Part shown: positions 1 to 11,088 of the stretch, piece by piece
Position numbering within the stretch: the first letter of the stretch is position 1
Layout of the letters: each line of letters starts with the position of its first letter
Assembly: GCA_036245805.1 (NCBI GenBank)
Contig: BTRK01000003.1
Span: 18,826,464-18,890,463, forward strand
Direction of reading: 5' to 3'
DNA from: Pristionchus mayeri
Taxonomy: Eukaryota > Nematoda > Chromadorea > Rhabditida > Neodiplogasteridae
Length of the DNA stretch: 64,000 bases
The notes under the pieces: generated by a model
What the model was told of the DNA's origin: nothing
Seen by the model: the letters and a program-made list of their open reading frames with translations, nothing else
Databases searched by the model: none
Program-made: the position numbers and the translations under genes

Positions 1-977
1 AGGGATCAATCGATTCACGAAAACACGCGTATCCGGTCCTGGTGCACGGTGATAGTGAAAAAAGCATGCAGAGAGGGAGAGAGAGAGACGGGCTAAGTGA
101 GACGGGGGGAGGGAGCGAATTGAGACACACGGACAGCAAACAGATCCGTCAGCTTCTGAGGTACAAGGTGGGGGGAGAGGAGGAGGGAGGGGGGAGAGAG
201 AGAGAGAGATAAGTTTGCCTTGTGGATCGACGGATTTCTTCCCCTTTCTCTTCAGGAGCCACTTTTCTCTTCTTCGCCCACTCACTCGCCTCCCCTTCAA
301 ACCTGAGAGAGCAAGGGAATGCAAGTGAATCAGGTTGGATCAGGTTATTAGAGCAGCAAAACAAGAGAGAACAAGATCGGATTCAGATGGAGATCAGAAC
401 TGCGTGGAGAGAGCAATGATTCTTAATATGAGTACAGGCAGACAGAGGCTGATTCGTCAAAAAGTGAACATGGTGACTGTTTGAATTCACAATGCTAAAT
501 CGCTTATGCGTTTGAGTCTAATCAATGTTCAGAAGGAGGAGGCACTGATTTCAAAGAAGAGAGTAAAAGAAATTAGTCTTCGGAGATGATGAGAAGTCAG
601 AAGAAAGAAGGAAAATTCAAATCGAATTCAGAATTCAAACATTCAGAGCAGAGATTGAGAGATTGAAGAGGAATGCGAATGCGAGAAGCTTTCAAGAAGA
701 GTACTGATAGCTGACCAATAATTCCCGCTTCCGACCACATGTCTGTATCTCTGTTCTTATTTCGAATAAGGCAGAAGAAATCAAGACGATAGACAAAACA
801 CCTAATTCCCACTGTCTGCATTTCGTGTGTGCGTGTGATATCTTCCATCGTGGTCTCTCCGAGATCCACGGGTGCGTCTCCACCACCACACAACAAGTCA
901 CCATCTATGTATTCACGATGCTGAATTATGTTAGAGTTTACTGAAGTTACGTTGTAGATGACTACAGTAAATCTACA
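1..977. other. Flank downstream of copy A, no gene seen
   Basis: The first ~420 bases are strongly GA-rich with short GA runs near 70-90 and 190-210. The rest is mixed sequence with only short unsupported ORFs. It lies just past the stop codon of the minus-strand gene at 978, so part of it is probably that gene's 3' UTR. I saw no convincing poly(A) signal, and no exon with good splice borders and coherent coding. Confidence 0.4.
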
Positions 978-3900
978 CTAGATTATCTTCGCGCCGATGG
1001 CTTTAAGGGAGTCCACACTCTCCTGCAAGTAAGTTAATTAGTTGTTTAAGTAATTAGTAATTAACCTTGAAGAAGTTGCGGTCGCGGCACATATTGCCCA
1101 TGTTGATTGCTCGCTCGCGGATCTGAAAGATCAAATATCAACTGATCTTTGATCTCTGCGACTCACTCTCTCCTCGTCCAGAGGCTCGCCGGCCTTTGCG
1201 TGCTCGCCAATGAAGAGAATCACGAAGCGGAGATGCGGCTGAGATTAATTAGTTGATTAGCTAATTAGCTGTCTTTGATCTTCCATGAACCATGAAATCT
1301 TTGTAGTCCTCCTCGCCAATAAGCAGATCCGACAGCATCGCAGTGTACTCCTTAATAAGGAAATTAATTATGATAACTGGGCTTAATTAACCTTCATGTC
1401 CAGCTTGTACATCTCGCGGGTCTTGGCCAGGTCCGCCGGATCCTCGCTGAAAATCAGTACGGTAGAGTTACTGTAGAGTTTCGGGAAATCAATCTTGGAT
1501 CCTCACTGGTTCTTCTTGAGCAGCACTTCAATGTGCAGCAGGCAGCCGTCGTTCATCTTCTGCAATCGTGATCTTTGATCTCTGGACTCTGATCTTCGAA
1601 CTCTCACCTTAAACATATCCAGGGCGATCTTGGCAGAATTCTCGTGGATGAGGGCTCCCTAAAATTCGTTCCTTGATCTTTGATCTCTCTCAGACCGAGT
1701 ACCTTGAAGGCGTACAGCCAGTCCGTGGGCGAGAAGCGACGCTCCGTCTTGTCGTCCTTTTGCAGCGGGAACTGAGAAGATGACGTCATTGATTGATCTT
1801 TGATCTCCGATCATTGATCTCTACCTGGTACATGGCATCGAAGAGGAACGTCTGGTAGGTCTCCTTCTCCGTGATGAGGAAGGCGCCCAGGCCGTAGAGA
1901 CAGTGCTTCAAAGTTCAAAGATCAATCTTGATGATCTTTGATCCTTGGTATTTGATACCTGGAGATAAGTGCCCCATTCCTCGTTGATGTGCGGGTCGAG
2001 GACGCTCGTATCGCATACACGCTTGTACTGGACTTGCACTTGCGAACCCTGCGATTTTACTAATGATTGAGTAATTAACATCGCTAATTAGCACCTTGTG
2101 GTCATCGCGTTCCCTCGTGAAGCAGGCAGCAGTGAGCATGCGCAGCGGCACCTCCAGCTTCTCGTTGTACGTCAGCTTGCGCAGCTCCTGAGATCAAAGA
2201 TCAACTTGATATTCGAAATTATCTTTGATCTCTCACCTCGGTGACGTCAGGATGGCGCGTGTGCAGGAGGATCTCAATGCAGATGACGCGCATCTCAGTC
2301 TCGGAGCGAGCTGAAGCAATTAGTAATTAGCCTAATTAGCCTAATTAGCCCACGTTCGTCCTTTCGCTTGTATAAGTCGCACTTCTTGAGGTACTCGGCC
2401 ATGTAATTCTCGAAGGGTTTGATGAGCAGAAGGCGGAACTCGTCCGAGTGGTTCGTCTGAAGAGATCAGGGATCAGAGATCAACGATCAGAGATCAAAGA
2501 TCACCTTCTCAATGACCGAGAAGGCCATCGTGAAGGCCGAGCGCCACAGCAGCGTCCAAACGATCGCGTCCTCGCACTGAAATTAACTAATTAGTCAGTT
2601 CCTTAATTAGTTAATCACCTTATCATCAATGCACTTCTTGACGAGCACCCAGAACTGATTGAAGGTGCCGCTCTCGGGAGTCTGAACAGGTGATCATGAT
2701 CGTTGATCTCCGGTGCAGTATCCTCGGGATACCGTAGTTGTTACCGTACCTTTCTCGTGTTGCAGTAGGCGTAGAAGCGGCACATGTGGTGGCGCAGCCA
2801 TTTAGCCTTCGACTCGACGGAGCACGAATTGAAGTTCTGTCAATTATCGATTTTTCTCCTGACTCTTTCTCCTTCTTACCGGCAAGATCTTCTTCGTGAA
2901 CTGCTCGTTGTCCCACGTCTCGTAGTCCTCTAACTGCAAGAGTCGAATACAGTATCCCGAACTGGTTCGGTGGGTCACTCGTCGGGGCGTACCTTGAACT
3001 TATCCTCCTTCTTCGACTTCTTACTTCGCGTCTTCGAGTCTCGCTTGCTTTTCTTGCTTCGTTTAGACGATTTCTTCTTGTCACTACCGTCCACGACTCC
3101 TTAAATTAAGTACTTTATTGATTGCATCTAAGTCATTTATTTACCTCCAGGAGCAGTAGACATAGCGCTCGCTGTCGCCGAATTGCTCGTGTTCGTGTTG
3201 CTCGATTTGTCCTGAATGGTCTTTGATTTTTCGAAGATAGCGATCTCCACAGAGTATGAACATGTACTCTTGGCTCCGTGCCAAGGGGCGGGGCTTGGCA
3301 ATGATCCAGATTGTTCTTTGATCTCCGCACCTTCGCCTTCTCGGAGGTCTTCTTCTCCGACTTCTCCTTCGTGTCCGCCTCCGTCTTCGCTTTCTTCTTG
3401 TTCTTCTTATTCCGAACCTGCAAGCGATTCCAGGTATTCCAGAGCCGATGAATAGTGATATCCGGTTCTCACCACACCACACACCCAGTCAGACAGAGCG
3501 AGAGAGAGTGCAGATTGGGAGTCAGACAGACGGACAGAAACTCACCATTCGGCAGGCGATAAATCCACCGAGACCGACGAGACCCATGAGCAGCAGACCG
3601 CCTCCGACGACCAGGATCGGAACTGAATGTGATCTTTGATCTTTGATCCAGGAAGGAAATTAACCTTGGTTCTCGTTCCAGAAGCCAGCCTTCGCAGCAC
3701 CGGCAGCGTCCTTTTTGGGCTCTGCTGCAATGGAGGATGTGTTCTTTGATCTTTTGGGTTTTGTGAAATGACACAGGGTCCTACCAGCAAACAGTGAGGC
3801 AGAAGATCAGAGATTACGGCATATCTTGCTCACCAATGCATTTGAAGTCGGAGTTGTCGAAGCGCGTAGCCTTCGGGTCGAATAATCGGCCAGCCATCGT

Positions 3901-6900
3901 GTTGCAATCGATCTTTTCAGAGTCCTTCCCATCCAGTCTGAATTAAACAACTTCGCGATCGATCGATTATCATGCACTTACTGTAGCTTGTAGCCCTTTT
4001 CGCACGACATCGATTTGGCCTTCTTGCCCTCGAACTGTAAGGAGTACGTGAAGTTCCAATAGTCGGGGATACTGTACAGTACCTCGCACTTGGCATTTGT
4101 GATGGTGCAGGTGGTGTTCTTCAGATGGTCATTGCAGTCCACTGAAATAATCTCGGTACCAGCTGAAACCATTCGGTACCAGGGGCGGTATTCTTTCCTC
4201 GATTTAGGGCCACGCCGAAATTTTTGGCTGGCCGAAATTTTCGGAACTAGCCGAAATATTTGAAAGAGTGAAAGCAAAATATCAACGCGGCGGAGGGGAT
4301 CGAACTGATAACTTCCGGGTTGAAACCTAACAGAGGTCTTCTGAGAGATCGCATGTGGCGGGATACAAAAACTTCAAATTACTCCAATTCCTTCACTACT
4401 ATCAGGGTTAATGCATCCATGGTTAAGGACTTTCTAGTGCTAGTTGCAAAGCCGTCAAATAGAAAATACATAAAATACGGCTCTCGAAATTTTGAAAATT
4501 CAAAAATCGATAAGATCGTTCGAAATTGAGTAATCAAGTCGCTCAAAAAAGAAAAATGACCGGCACCACGAGGCGAGCAACTTTGATGTTGAGCATCAAA
4601 CGGTACATCAACTGATAAATTTAGGAAATTTGGAAACGTGATTTGTTGATCATTTTTTGACCCGAAAATTGGCTCGCAATTGGAAAAAAATTGGAAAATT
4701 GGCTCGAAAAAGAATATTCCACTGTTCCCTGAGTTCTCTTCAGATTCAGAATCTACGCACTTTTCTACCATAGATATCATCTTTCCAAAGAGATTATCGC
4801 CAAATAAAATTTTTCCGAACGGTTCAAATAACCGAATTTTTGTAAAACTGGACCTATTTCAGATATTTATGATAGTAAACACCGTTTATGACCTCCAATT
4901 GCGTTCAAATTTTGCACAGGAGTCACGCTGGCGCATACAAACATGTGCATATGCAAAAATCAGCAAAATTGAAAAATTTTGAAATTTCGATTTTTCGACC
5001 CAAAAAATCGAAATTTCAAAATTTTTCCATTTTGGTGATTTTTGCATATGAATACGTTTATAAGCTCCAGTGCGACTCCTGTACAAAATGTGAACGCAAT
5101 TGGAGGTAGTAAACGGTATCTACAATCATAAATCTGATAAATTGGTAGTTTTGCAAAAATTCGGTTATTTGAACCGTTCGGAAAAATGTTATTTGGCGAT
5201 AATCTCTTTGGAAAGAATGTATCCAAATTTTATCCCCGTGAAAATGTTATTACTAATCCACCTATCCCAACTTATCATACAGTCCCTATCCATTTCATTC
5301 TAATCGACTTGAGCTCTAACCTTGCAGGGCTAGAGAGATAAATTTGAGTAGTGGGAGAAGCAGGTGGAGTTAGATAACGGAAATAGTTGCATTATCTCTG
5401 CATGGTTCCTATATCACATCGGAATTATCACAATGATTTCGTTGAAATATACAATATGATAAAAAAACGGAATTTAATTAGTTCATATTAAGATGCTTGA
5501 CTTCCTCATGCCGTAAGTCGATTTAAACGCTAAAAAAACTAAACACCAACTAATGCTAACAAATCATACTGGAAAAAATAAAATGCAATGTCATGTAATA
5601 AAACCTAAATTTCGTACCTAAATTTCCTAAATAGCTATTTTCGCGAAATAGTTTAAAAGTACAGTGATTTACCTACTAACCATCGAACAAATCTCCGCCG
5701 AAATCCTGCCGAAATTCCTTTGTTCTCTCTCCAAATTTTTCGGCTTTCGAAATAGAGCGCCGAAATATTGTGAAGAAAAACTAATCAATTTTCGGTCAAT
5801 CTGCCGAAAATTTCGATTTCGGCGAGGCCGAATCATTTTCGGCCGCCGCTCGCTCAAAACGCGGCTGGCGAAATGAAATTGGGCAAGCCGAAATTAATTT
5901 CGGCTCGGCCGAAATTGATGAAAGAATACCGCCCCAGCTCCGGTACCAGGAACCAGAACTGGTGCCAGGTACCAACTCACGCATGTCCAGGCAGCCAGCA
6001 TTTGTCAGCTCAGTCTCCTTGTCACTAGCCTTCTCCTTCAAGAACCACGCGAACTTGGTGGCGTCGGCCTTGCTGCGCCTGAAGATTCAAGATTGGAAGT
6101 CAGAGATAAAAGATCACCAACCTGCACTCGGCGGTACCCTGGATAATGGAAGTGCCTGTCGTCGTCCACTTGTTGTTCGGGCACTGGAACGACGACTTCA
6201 GAATCGTATGTCTGTAGGTCAAATTAGAACAGAATAATAGTGCTCACCGAGAGCTGTGCGCAGTCCGGATCTGGGGGTATGATAGGAGGCTTGAGAGGCT
6301 TGCAAGGCTCTTTACAGGAGGGCAGTTCAGCAGGCGGGGAGTCGCACTTGCGGCAGACTGAAGGAGGTGATATCATTGAACGTGGAGGTGATTCAGCTCA
6401 CTCTTCTCGGCGCAGTAGATGGCGAATGTATTATCCAGTTTCGTTGATTCTTTACCCTCCTCTTCATACTTCCATTCAAGAGAGTCGTCACAAAGGACCT
6501 TTTTGACTTCCACTCTCGACTTTTTCGAATCTGATTTTTCGATCCTGGAACAACTTGTATTAAGATTGACAGCAAATCGAGAATTTACAAAATTCCATTC
6601 GGACATGTGAAGGGAGGCATGAGGAAGGTATTCATCTCTGTCAAAATATATTCCTTGTCATCCTTGTTCGACGAACTGATTAGACTGTGTTCGCAAGTAT
6701 CAACTAAAGAACGTTCGTCATAAAATTATTAATACATTATAAATTACCTCCCAAGTTATGCCATAGATTGTTCGATGGTTTATCGAAATTCAAAGCTTCT
6801 TTCACATCACCCTCTTTCATTACTATGATCGTGGGCTTATCCGATTGCGTCCGTTGATTTTTGTTCAAAAGAGAGACATCCTGAACATTTTTCTAAATAG

Positions 6901-8273
6901 AAAAGTTCTCACAGAATTCTCACATCTGGTGTTTCCACAGTGAATGAACAAAATATCTCTTCTTTTGAGAATATCGGATTGCCCTCATATTCTAAAATGA
7001 TCGAATAGCTTTACATAAACACGAAAACCGACTCAGAGTATATCCAAGTTTTCCATCAATCTTTGTGACCGATTTGCAATGAAATTGATTTTCTCCTTGG
7101 TCCAATTTCAATCCATCTTCTTCCTTCAATTTTTCGCCAGTATTTGCTTTCACTCGCATCATCACATGCATCCTGTTTTGGCCAAGTCGTCTGCAATTAT
7201 CATGAATGAATACATGAAGAACAAGATCGTCTCACTTCATTTGCAAAACTACATCGCACTCTTCATCTTTCAGTTCTCCCTCCGTATAGTGAACTAGCTT
7301 TTTCTTATTCGTCTCGAACAACTCTTTCTCTGTTTGTGTTGTGCCCGGATTACTTTTATCTTTCTTACAAGTCTCGCGAATGAAGCAGGCCTGAAATTAA
7401 ATATTTTCGCCATGTATGAAACGTTTTAGAGGGAGCCCATTGACAAAATCCTAATGCTTTAAAATAGAAAAAAATGGGCGTCTTTGTCTTTGATCAGATT
7501 TAGCGTGGCGACACTTACCGTCTCATCTTTACATCGATTGAGATTGATTTCGTGGTCGTAGCCGAGGACGATTTGCATAACGAGTAGCGTAAGTGGCCAT
7601 AATCGCGTGATCTGCAATGATTATTGATAAGTATTTGTAACATTTTGGATAACAACAGTAATGCAGGAGCGGTATCAGGACGTTGGTACGGTACTAGGGA
7701 CTAGGGATACTACAGTGTTCCTATATGGTTGGGTACCAGGGACTACTATGATACAGTACGCCTGTGGTACAATACGCACGGAGGTCAAAGGGGAGGTGGC
7801 GACAGTGTACGGGCATGGTCTGAAGAGGGTAGAGGGGAGTGGGGAGGGGACGGTGCGGCTCAGGGTCGGGGTCGGGGTTGAGGGGGGTGGGGTGGGGTAG
7901 ATGGGGCATGGGAGCAGGGTCGTGGGTGAAGGTGAAAGGGGAGTTGAGGGGAGGGGGATCCAAACTATGGTCAGGAGAGGAGAGGGGAGGGGAAGGGAAG
8001 GGAAGGGGAGGTTAAAGGATCGGAGGGAAGAGGGGTCTGGATCGGAGAGGTGCTAGGTGGGGGGGGGGGGTGGAGGGGTTCAGTGGCGTGACCGGTGATC
8101 AAAGGGGTGGGGGAGGGATGAGGGTACGGTGCGGGGATATGGCAGGGTAAGGGGGTGGGGGGTGGGGTGAGGGCCGAGGGGAGGGTGGGGTAGGGAAGGG
8201 GGAGGTGGGAGGAGTGGGAGGGGAGGGTAAGGGACGGTGTAGAGGGAGAGGGGAGGGGTAGGATGCTCACCAT
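978..8273 (-). CDS. Copy A: single-pass Cys-rich membrane protein, unknown family
   Basis: About 33 exons can be chained in one frame from an ATG at 8273-8271, which is the last codon of exon 1 (the splice donor follows at once), to a TAG at 978-980. The product is about 990 aa. Residues 1-19 (start MITRLWPLTLLV) are a signal peptide. Residues ~20-487 are a Cys-rich ectodomain with the landmarks CFIRETC, FCSFTV, FTCPNG, IYCAEK and CRKCDSPP, then a C-x(4)-W-x(13)-C block. A Gly/Leu-rich transmembrane helix lies at ~488-511 (3545-3630 on the DNA). A cytoplasmic Lys/Ser tract (~515-600) leads into a ~390-residue, apparently helical region that I do not recognise. Exons near 6.0-7.6 kb align with paralogs B and C; the TM and cytoplasmic exons (978-3630) have no counterpart there. 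Most introns are under 60 nt. One (4143-5978) is swollen by a mobile element and intron 1 by purine-rich DNA. Receptor-like topology is an inference; function is unknown. Confidence 0.75.
4182..5935. mobile_element. 1.75 kb inverted-repeat element in an intron of copy A
   Basis: The ends GGGGCGGTATTCTTTC (4182-4197) and its reverse complement (5920-5935) are perfect 16-base terminal repeats. Both subterminal regions are packed with CCGAAAT/ATTTCGG repeats. The element fills most of the intron at 4143-5978 of the minus-strand gene, whose flanking exons remain intact. No transposase ORF was seen, so it is non-autonomous. The superfamily is unclear because no clean target-site duplication is visible. 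Confidence 0.7.
4781..5215. repeat. Palindromic MITE nested in the intronic element
   Basis: The sequence at 4781-4800 returns as its reverse complement at 5196-5215. The arms stay complementary for most of ~200 bases, around a centre near 4985-5020 that is itself a perfect AT-rich palindrome (GAAATTTCGATTTTT and its partner). It lies wholly inside the element at 4182-5935, so it probably inserted later or is that element's foldback core. No coding capacity is credible. Confidence 0.75.
7780..8260. repeat. Purine-rich G-tract low-complexity DNA (intron 1 of copy A)
   Basis: Nearly 500 bases of the plus strand are G-dominated runs (GGGGAGGGG and GGGTGGGG types). The transcribed minus-strand gene therefore has a long polypyrimidine intron 1. 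Many G-tracts sit close enough for quadruplex or triplex folding. The ORFs here are compositional artefacts (poly-Pro/Leu/Ser). Confidence 0.8.
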
Positions 8274-8384
8274 GCGAGATCGGCTTGCGACGATGGACCA
8301 CTTGTGGAGAGTGGGAGAGACGAGAGAGACGAACCGATTCCGATCGATCGAAGGCGAAAAATAAATGGAAGGGGGGTGGAGGGT

Positions 8385-8395
8385 CCTTTTATAGG
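8385..8395 (-). promoter_or_regulatory. TATA box of copy A
   Basis: Read on the minus strand, CCTATAAAAGG lies about 112 bases before the start codon. The surrounding ~150 bases are almost the same as those at the same place upstream of copy B (13285-13440), including the TATA element and an ATCGATCGGAATCGGTTCG block. That conservation supports a shared core promoter and 5' UTR. Confidence 0.6.
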
Positions 8396-9411
8396 CAGAG
8401 GAGAGTAGTAAAATGAAGGGAGAATGAGAGAGGGGAGAGAAGAGAGATAATGGGAAATGAGGAGACTAATCACTCTCGATCATTGCGACGGAGGAGAGTG
8501 GTTGGAGGAGGGGAGAGGGGAAGGAATGGGGGAAGAGGGGTTAGGGGAGCCTTAACGCTGATGCTTCTTAGTGTTTAGAAAGTCACTTGACCTTAGCTGT
8601 AATGACTATGTGACTGAGGGCTCTCCTAAAGACCTAAGTTTCACTTTTCGGTAATATTGGAAGTGACTGGTATGTACGAGACTAAGTGCCTTAGAGGTGG
8701 AGGGTTAGAGGAGGGAAAGGGAAGGGGAGGGATGGAGTCAGCTCGCGTCGAGACTTGATGAAGATCCGTAGGGTGACTTGACTGAGGCACGAGCATCGTC
8801 CCCCGATGGTTCAGACCAAGCAAGGGAGTCCTTCCCCCAAACCCGCCTGTTCTTTGGAATGGGTGGCGGGGATTACTGGGTACAAGGACACCCAAGCGAG
8901 GTCTTAGCTAAAGGAGGAGAGAAGAGATTCGCCTTGAGTTGGTGAACCTGCAATCACACGGTACGAAGTGAAGCAAGGTGAAGTAGGTTGGAAAAATACT
9001 CCCCTAATCAGCCTCTCCTTCAGCGACATCCTCCCGCAGTCCCGTCCGTTTCCCTAATCACGACAGTGTCCGTATCTGAAAGATCAAGGATCAAAAATGC
9101 AGTTAGAAGATTTAAGAGAAGTACTAAACAGATCGAAAAAATGGAACTCAGAAGTCACCTGACTCGTTGGAGCTGTATCACTAATGTTATCCTATTTCTC
9201 GGTAAGAATAACAAAGTTCAAAGATCAAATTACAAGGGGACTCGAGTTGAAAGTTAACATACCAACCTGATTTGCAGCTCGATTGGTCTTCTCTGAGGAC
9301 TCGCGTGAGTGAGGGAAGAGGGAGGAGCGACAGAACGAGGGGGAAGAAAATCTATCAGATCACTGAAGTGACGATGTAAACTTCATAGGGAGACCGACGT
9401 AAAAGCCGCGA

Positions 9412-9752
9412 CAAACCTGTTCTCAGTGCTGATTGCCTTTCCCCGAGTTGCGCCAGCGTAGAAGAGAGGGAAGGGTGACTCGGCATCGGGCAGTGGAGTA
9501 GTGAAAAGGGAGAAATTATCAACAAAATCAACGTTAGACAGCAAGAACCACCACCAAAAGGGGAGAAAGCGAGAGGAAAGACTGCACGTACCAGCATTAG
9601 CATGTTCTCAGCTCTCCTCTCTAGAGCTGATCCAGATGAGAAGAGAGTGGGAGGCGTGGCACGGTGACAGTGGGGTAGTGAAAAGGAAGAAATTATCAAC
9701 AAAGCTACCACCAAAGGAGAAAGCGAGAGGAAAGACTACTCGTGCCAGAATT
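9412..9752. repeat. Local direct duplication, unit ~150-190 bp
   Basis: Blocks near 9495-9600 and 9675-9752 share GTAGTGAAAAGG, GAAATTATCAACAAA, CACCAAA and GAGAAAGCGAGAGGAAAGAC in the same order and spacing, with a short deletion in the second. Both are also preceded by similar GTTCTCAG and GGCA..GTGG segments. It is a diverged tandem duplication of non-coding DNA. Confidence 0.6.
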
Positions 9753-10519
9753 GTCTCGTTTCGTCGTCTGAGTGCAATGCAAATGACCCTTTGTCTGATC
9801 GGTATGCATCGATGCAGACTGAGGCCATGCAAATCGACGTCGACTGGACTTCGCTCACGTGAATAACATGATGATTCTTCAACGAAACCCCACCCCCCCC
9901 CCTTCTTCAATGAAGACTGACGCTTGTGAGGGTGACTGTGGGGAGTGGGAATGAACAATTTGCATTCCCTACTTTTAGCAGTCACCATGGTATCCAGGAG
10001 TAGGGTGAGAAGTGAGAAAGTGCTAAAAAACAGAAAAACTCGTATTTCCATGCTCTCTCGTGTGGATCCCGGAGCGAATGCTGCTGGCATTATGCCAACA
10101 ACGCAGTGAAACAGTTCTATTTTTTCACGCCACTTGCGATGCACTTTTCTATTCAATATCAAATAGCATGCTCTCTTCGGATTCCTCATGATTGGGGGAA
10201 ATCGAGAGATAGGAGAGAAAACAGGAAAATCCTTCTACTTGCACGCTCTCTATCCAGTGGCTAAATGTTGCTATCTAGTATTGAATTTTTTTGGTGATTC
10301 GTATATTTTTTAAATTGTAATTACGTGAAAGAGAAAAGCGAAGCATTGCTTGAAACGACTTCAGTGAGTGAACCGATTTCGATCGCGATAAAGGGTGATA
10401 TCTCAGTGTGAGTTGCAAGCGAGAAGTCAACAACTGCCTGCCGAAGGGATAGTCAGCAGACGACCAACGTAAACAAGATGCCCTTACTCTGGTGCAGGCG
10501 CACAAGTTGTAAACATGTG

Positions 10520-10522
<3 letters not shown>

Positions 10523-10594
<72 letters not shown>
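10523..10594. repeat. (TA)n microsatellite
   Basis: About 35 perfect TA dinucleotides in a row, flanked on both sides by TTCTATAT. The poly-Ile/Tyr ORFs read through it are artefacts. Confidence 0.97.
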
Positions 10595-10595
<1 letters not shown>

Positions 10596-11088
10596 ATATG
10601 GCGTGTTCTATATTTGTATTTTCCCTGTTTTACAAGTTGTATTGTCGTCGCTCCCCCTACGCTCAAACTGTTTACAACTTGAATTTCTCGGTTGCTTGTT
10701 TACAACTTGTAAACTTATTCTTTTTTTCAATTTGTAAATTTTATTACTTGTTTACAACTTGTAAACTCTATTTAGCGTAGGGAGAAGGGTGCTTGTTTAC
10801 AACTTGTGCACATACTTGTTTTATACTTGTTTTGCACTTGCTTACAACTTGTGCGCGCCTACCAGAGTAGATAAGGTCAACGAAGACAACAGATTTCGCA
10901 GAATTACAATGCAATTATTACATCACTCAAGTCTCCCTTCAACTTCCCATCTACGATTGCAAGACAATCAGACTTAATTTAGCCACATTTACAGTAAATG
11001 ATTTACTCATACTTTGTGTAAACATTAGACAACATTGATGTATTCAACTTTGCTTTATTCAAGTCGAATTGAATTTTTCACCAGATAG

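Larger units (their letters stand above)
8480..11088. other. Spacer between copies A and B, repeats only
   Basis: No exon chain could be built. The stretch holds a local direct duplication (9412-9752), an uninterrupted TA microsatellite (10523-10594) and a cluster of ACAAGTTGTAAA-type palindromes (10500-10850). The longest ORF (9608-10189, minus) runs across the duplicated DNA and shows no protein-like features. Confidence 0.5.

Noticed and set aside
7721..8473. Proline/leucine-rich ORFs
   Set aside because: They come from G/C-tract low-complexity DNA in and near intron 1 of copy A.
9608..10189. 193-codon minus-strand ORF
   Set aside because: It crosses a local DNA duplication and homopolymer runs, has no recognisable motif and no promoter or splice context.
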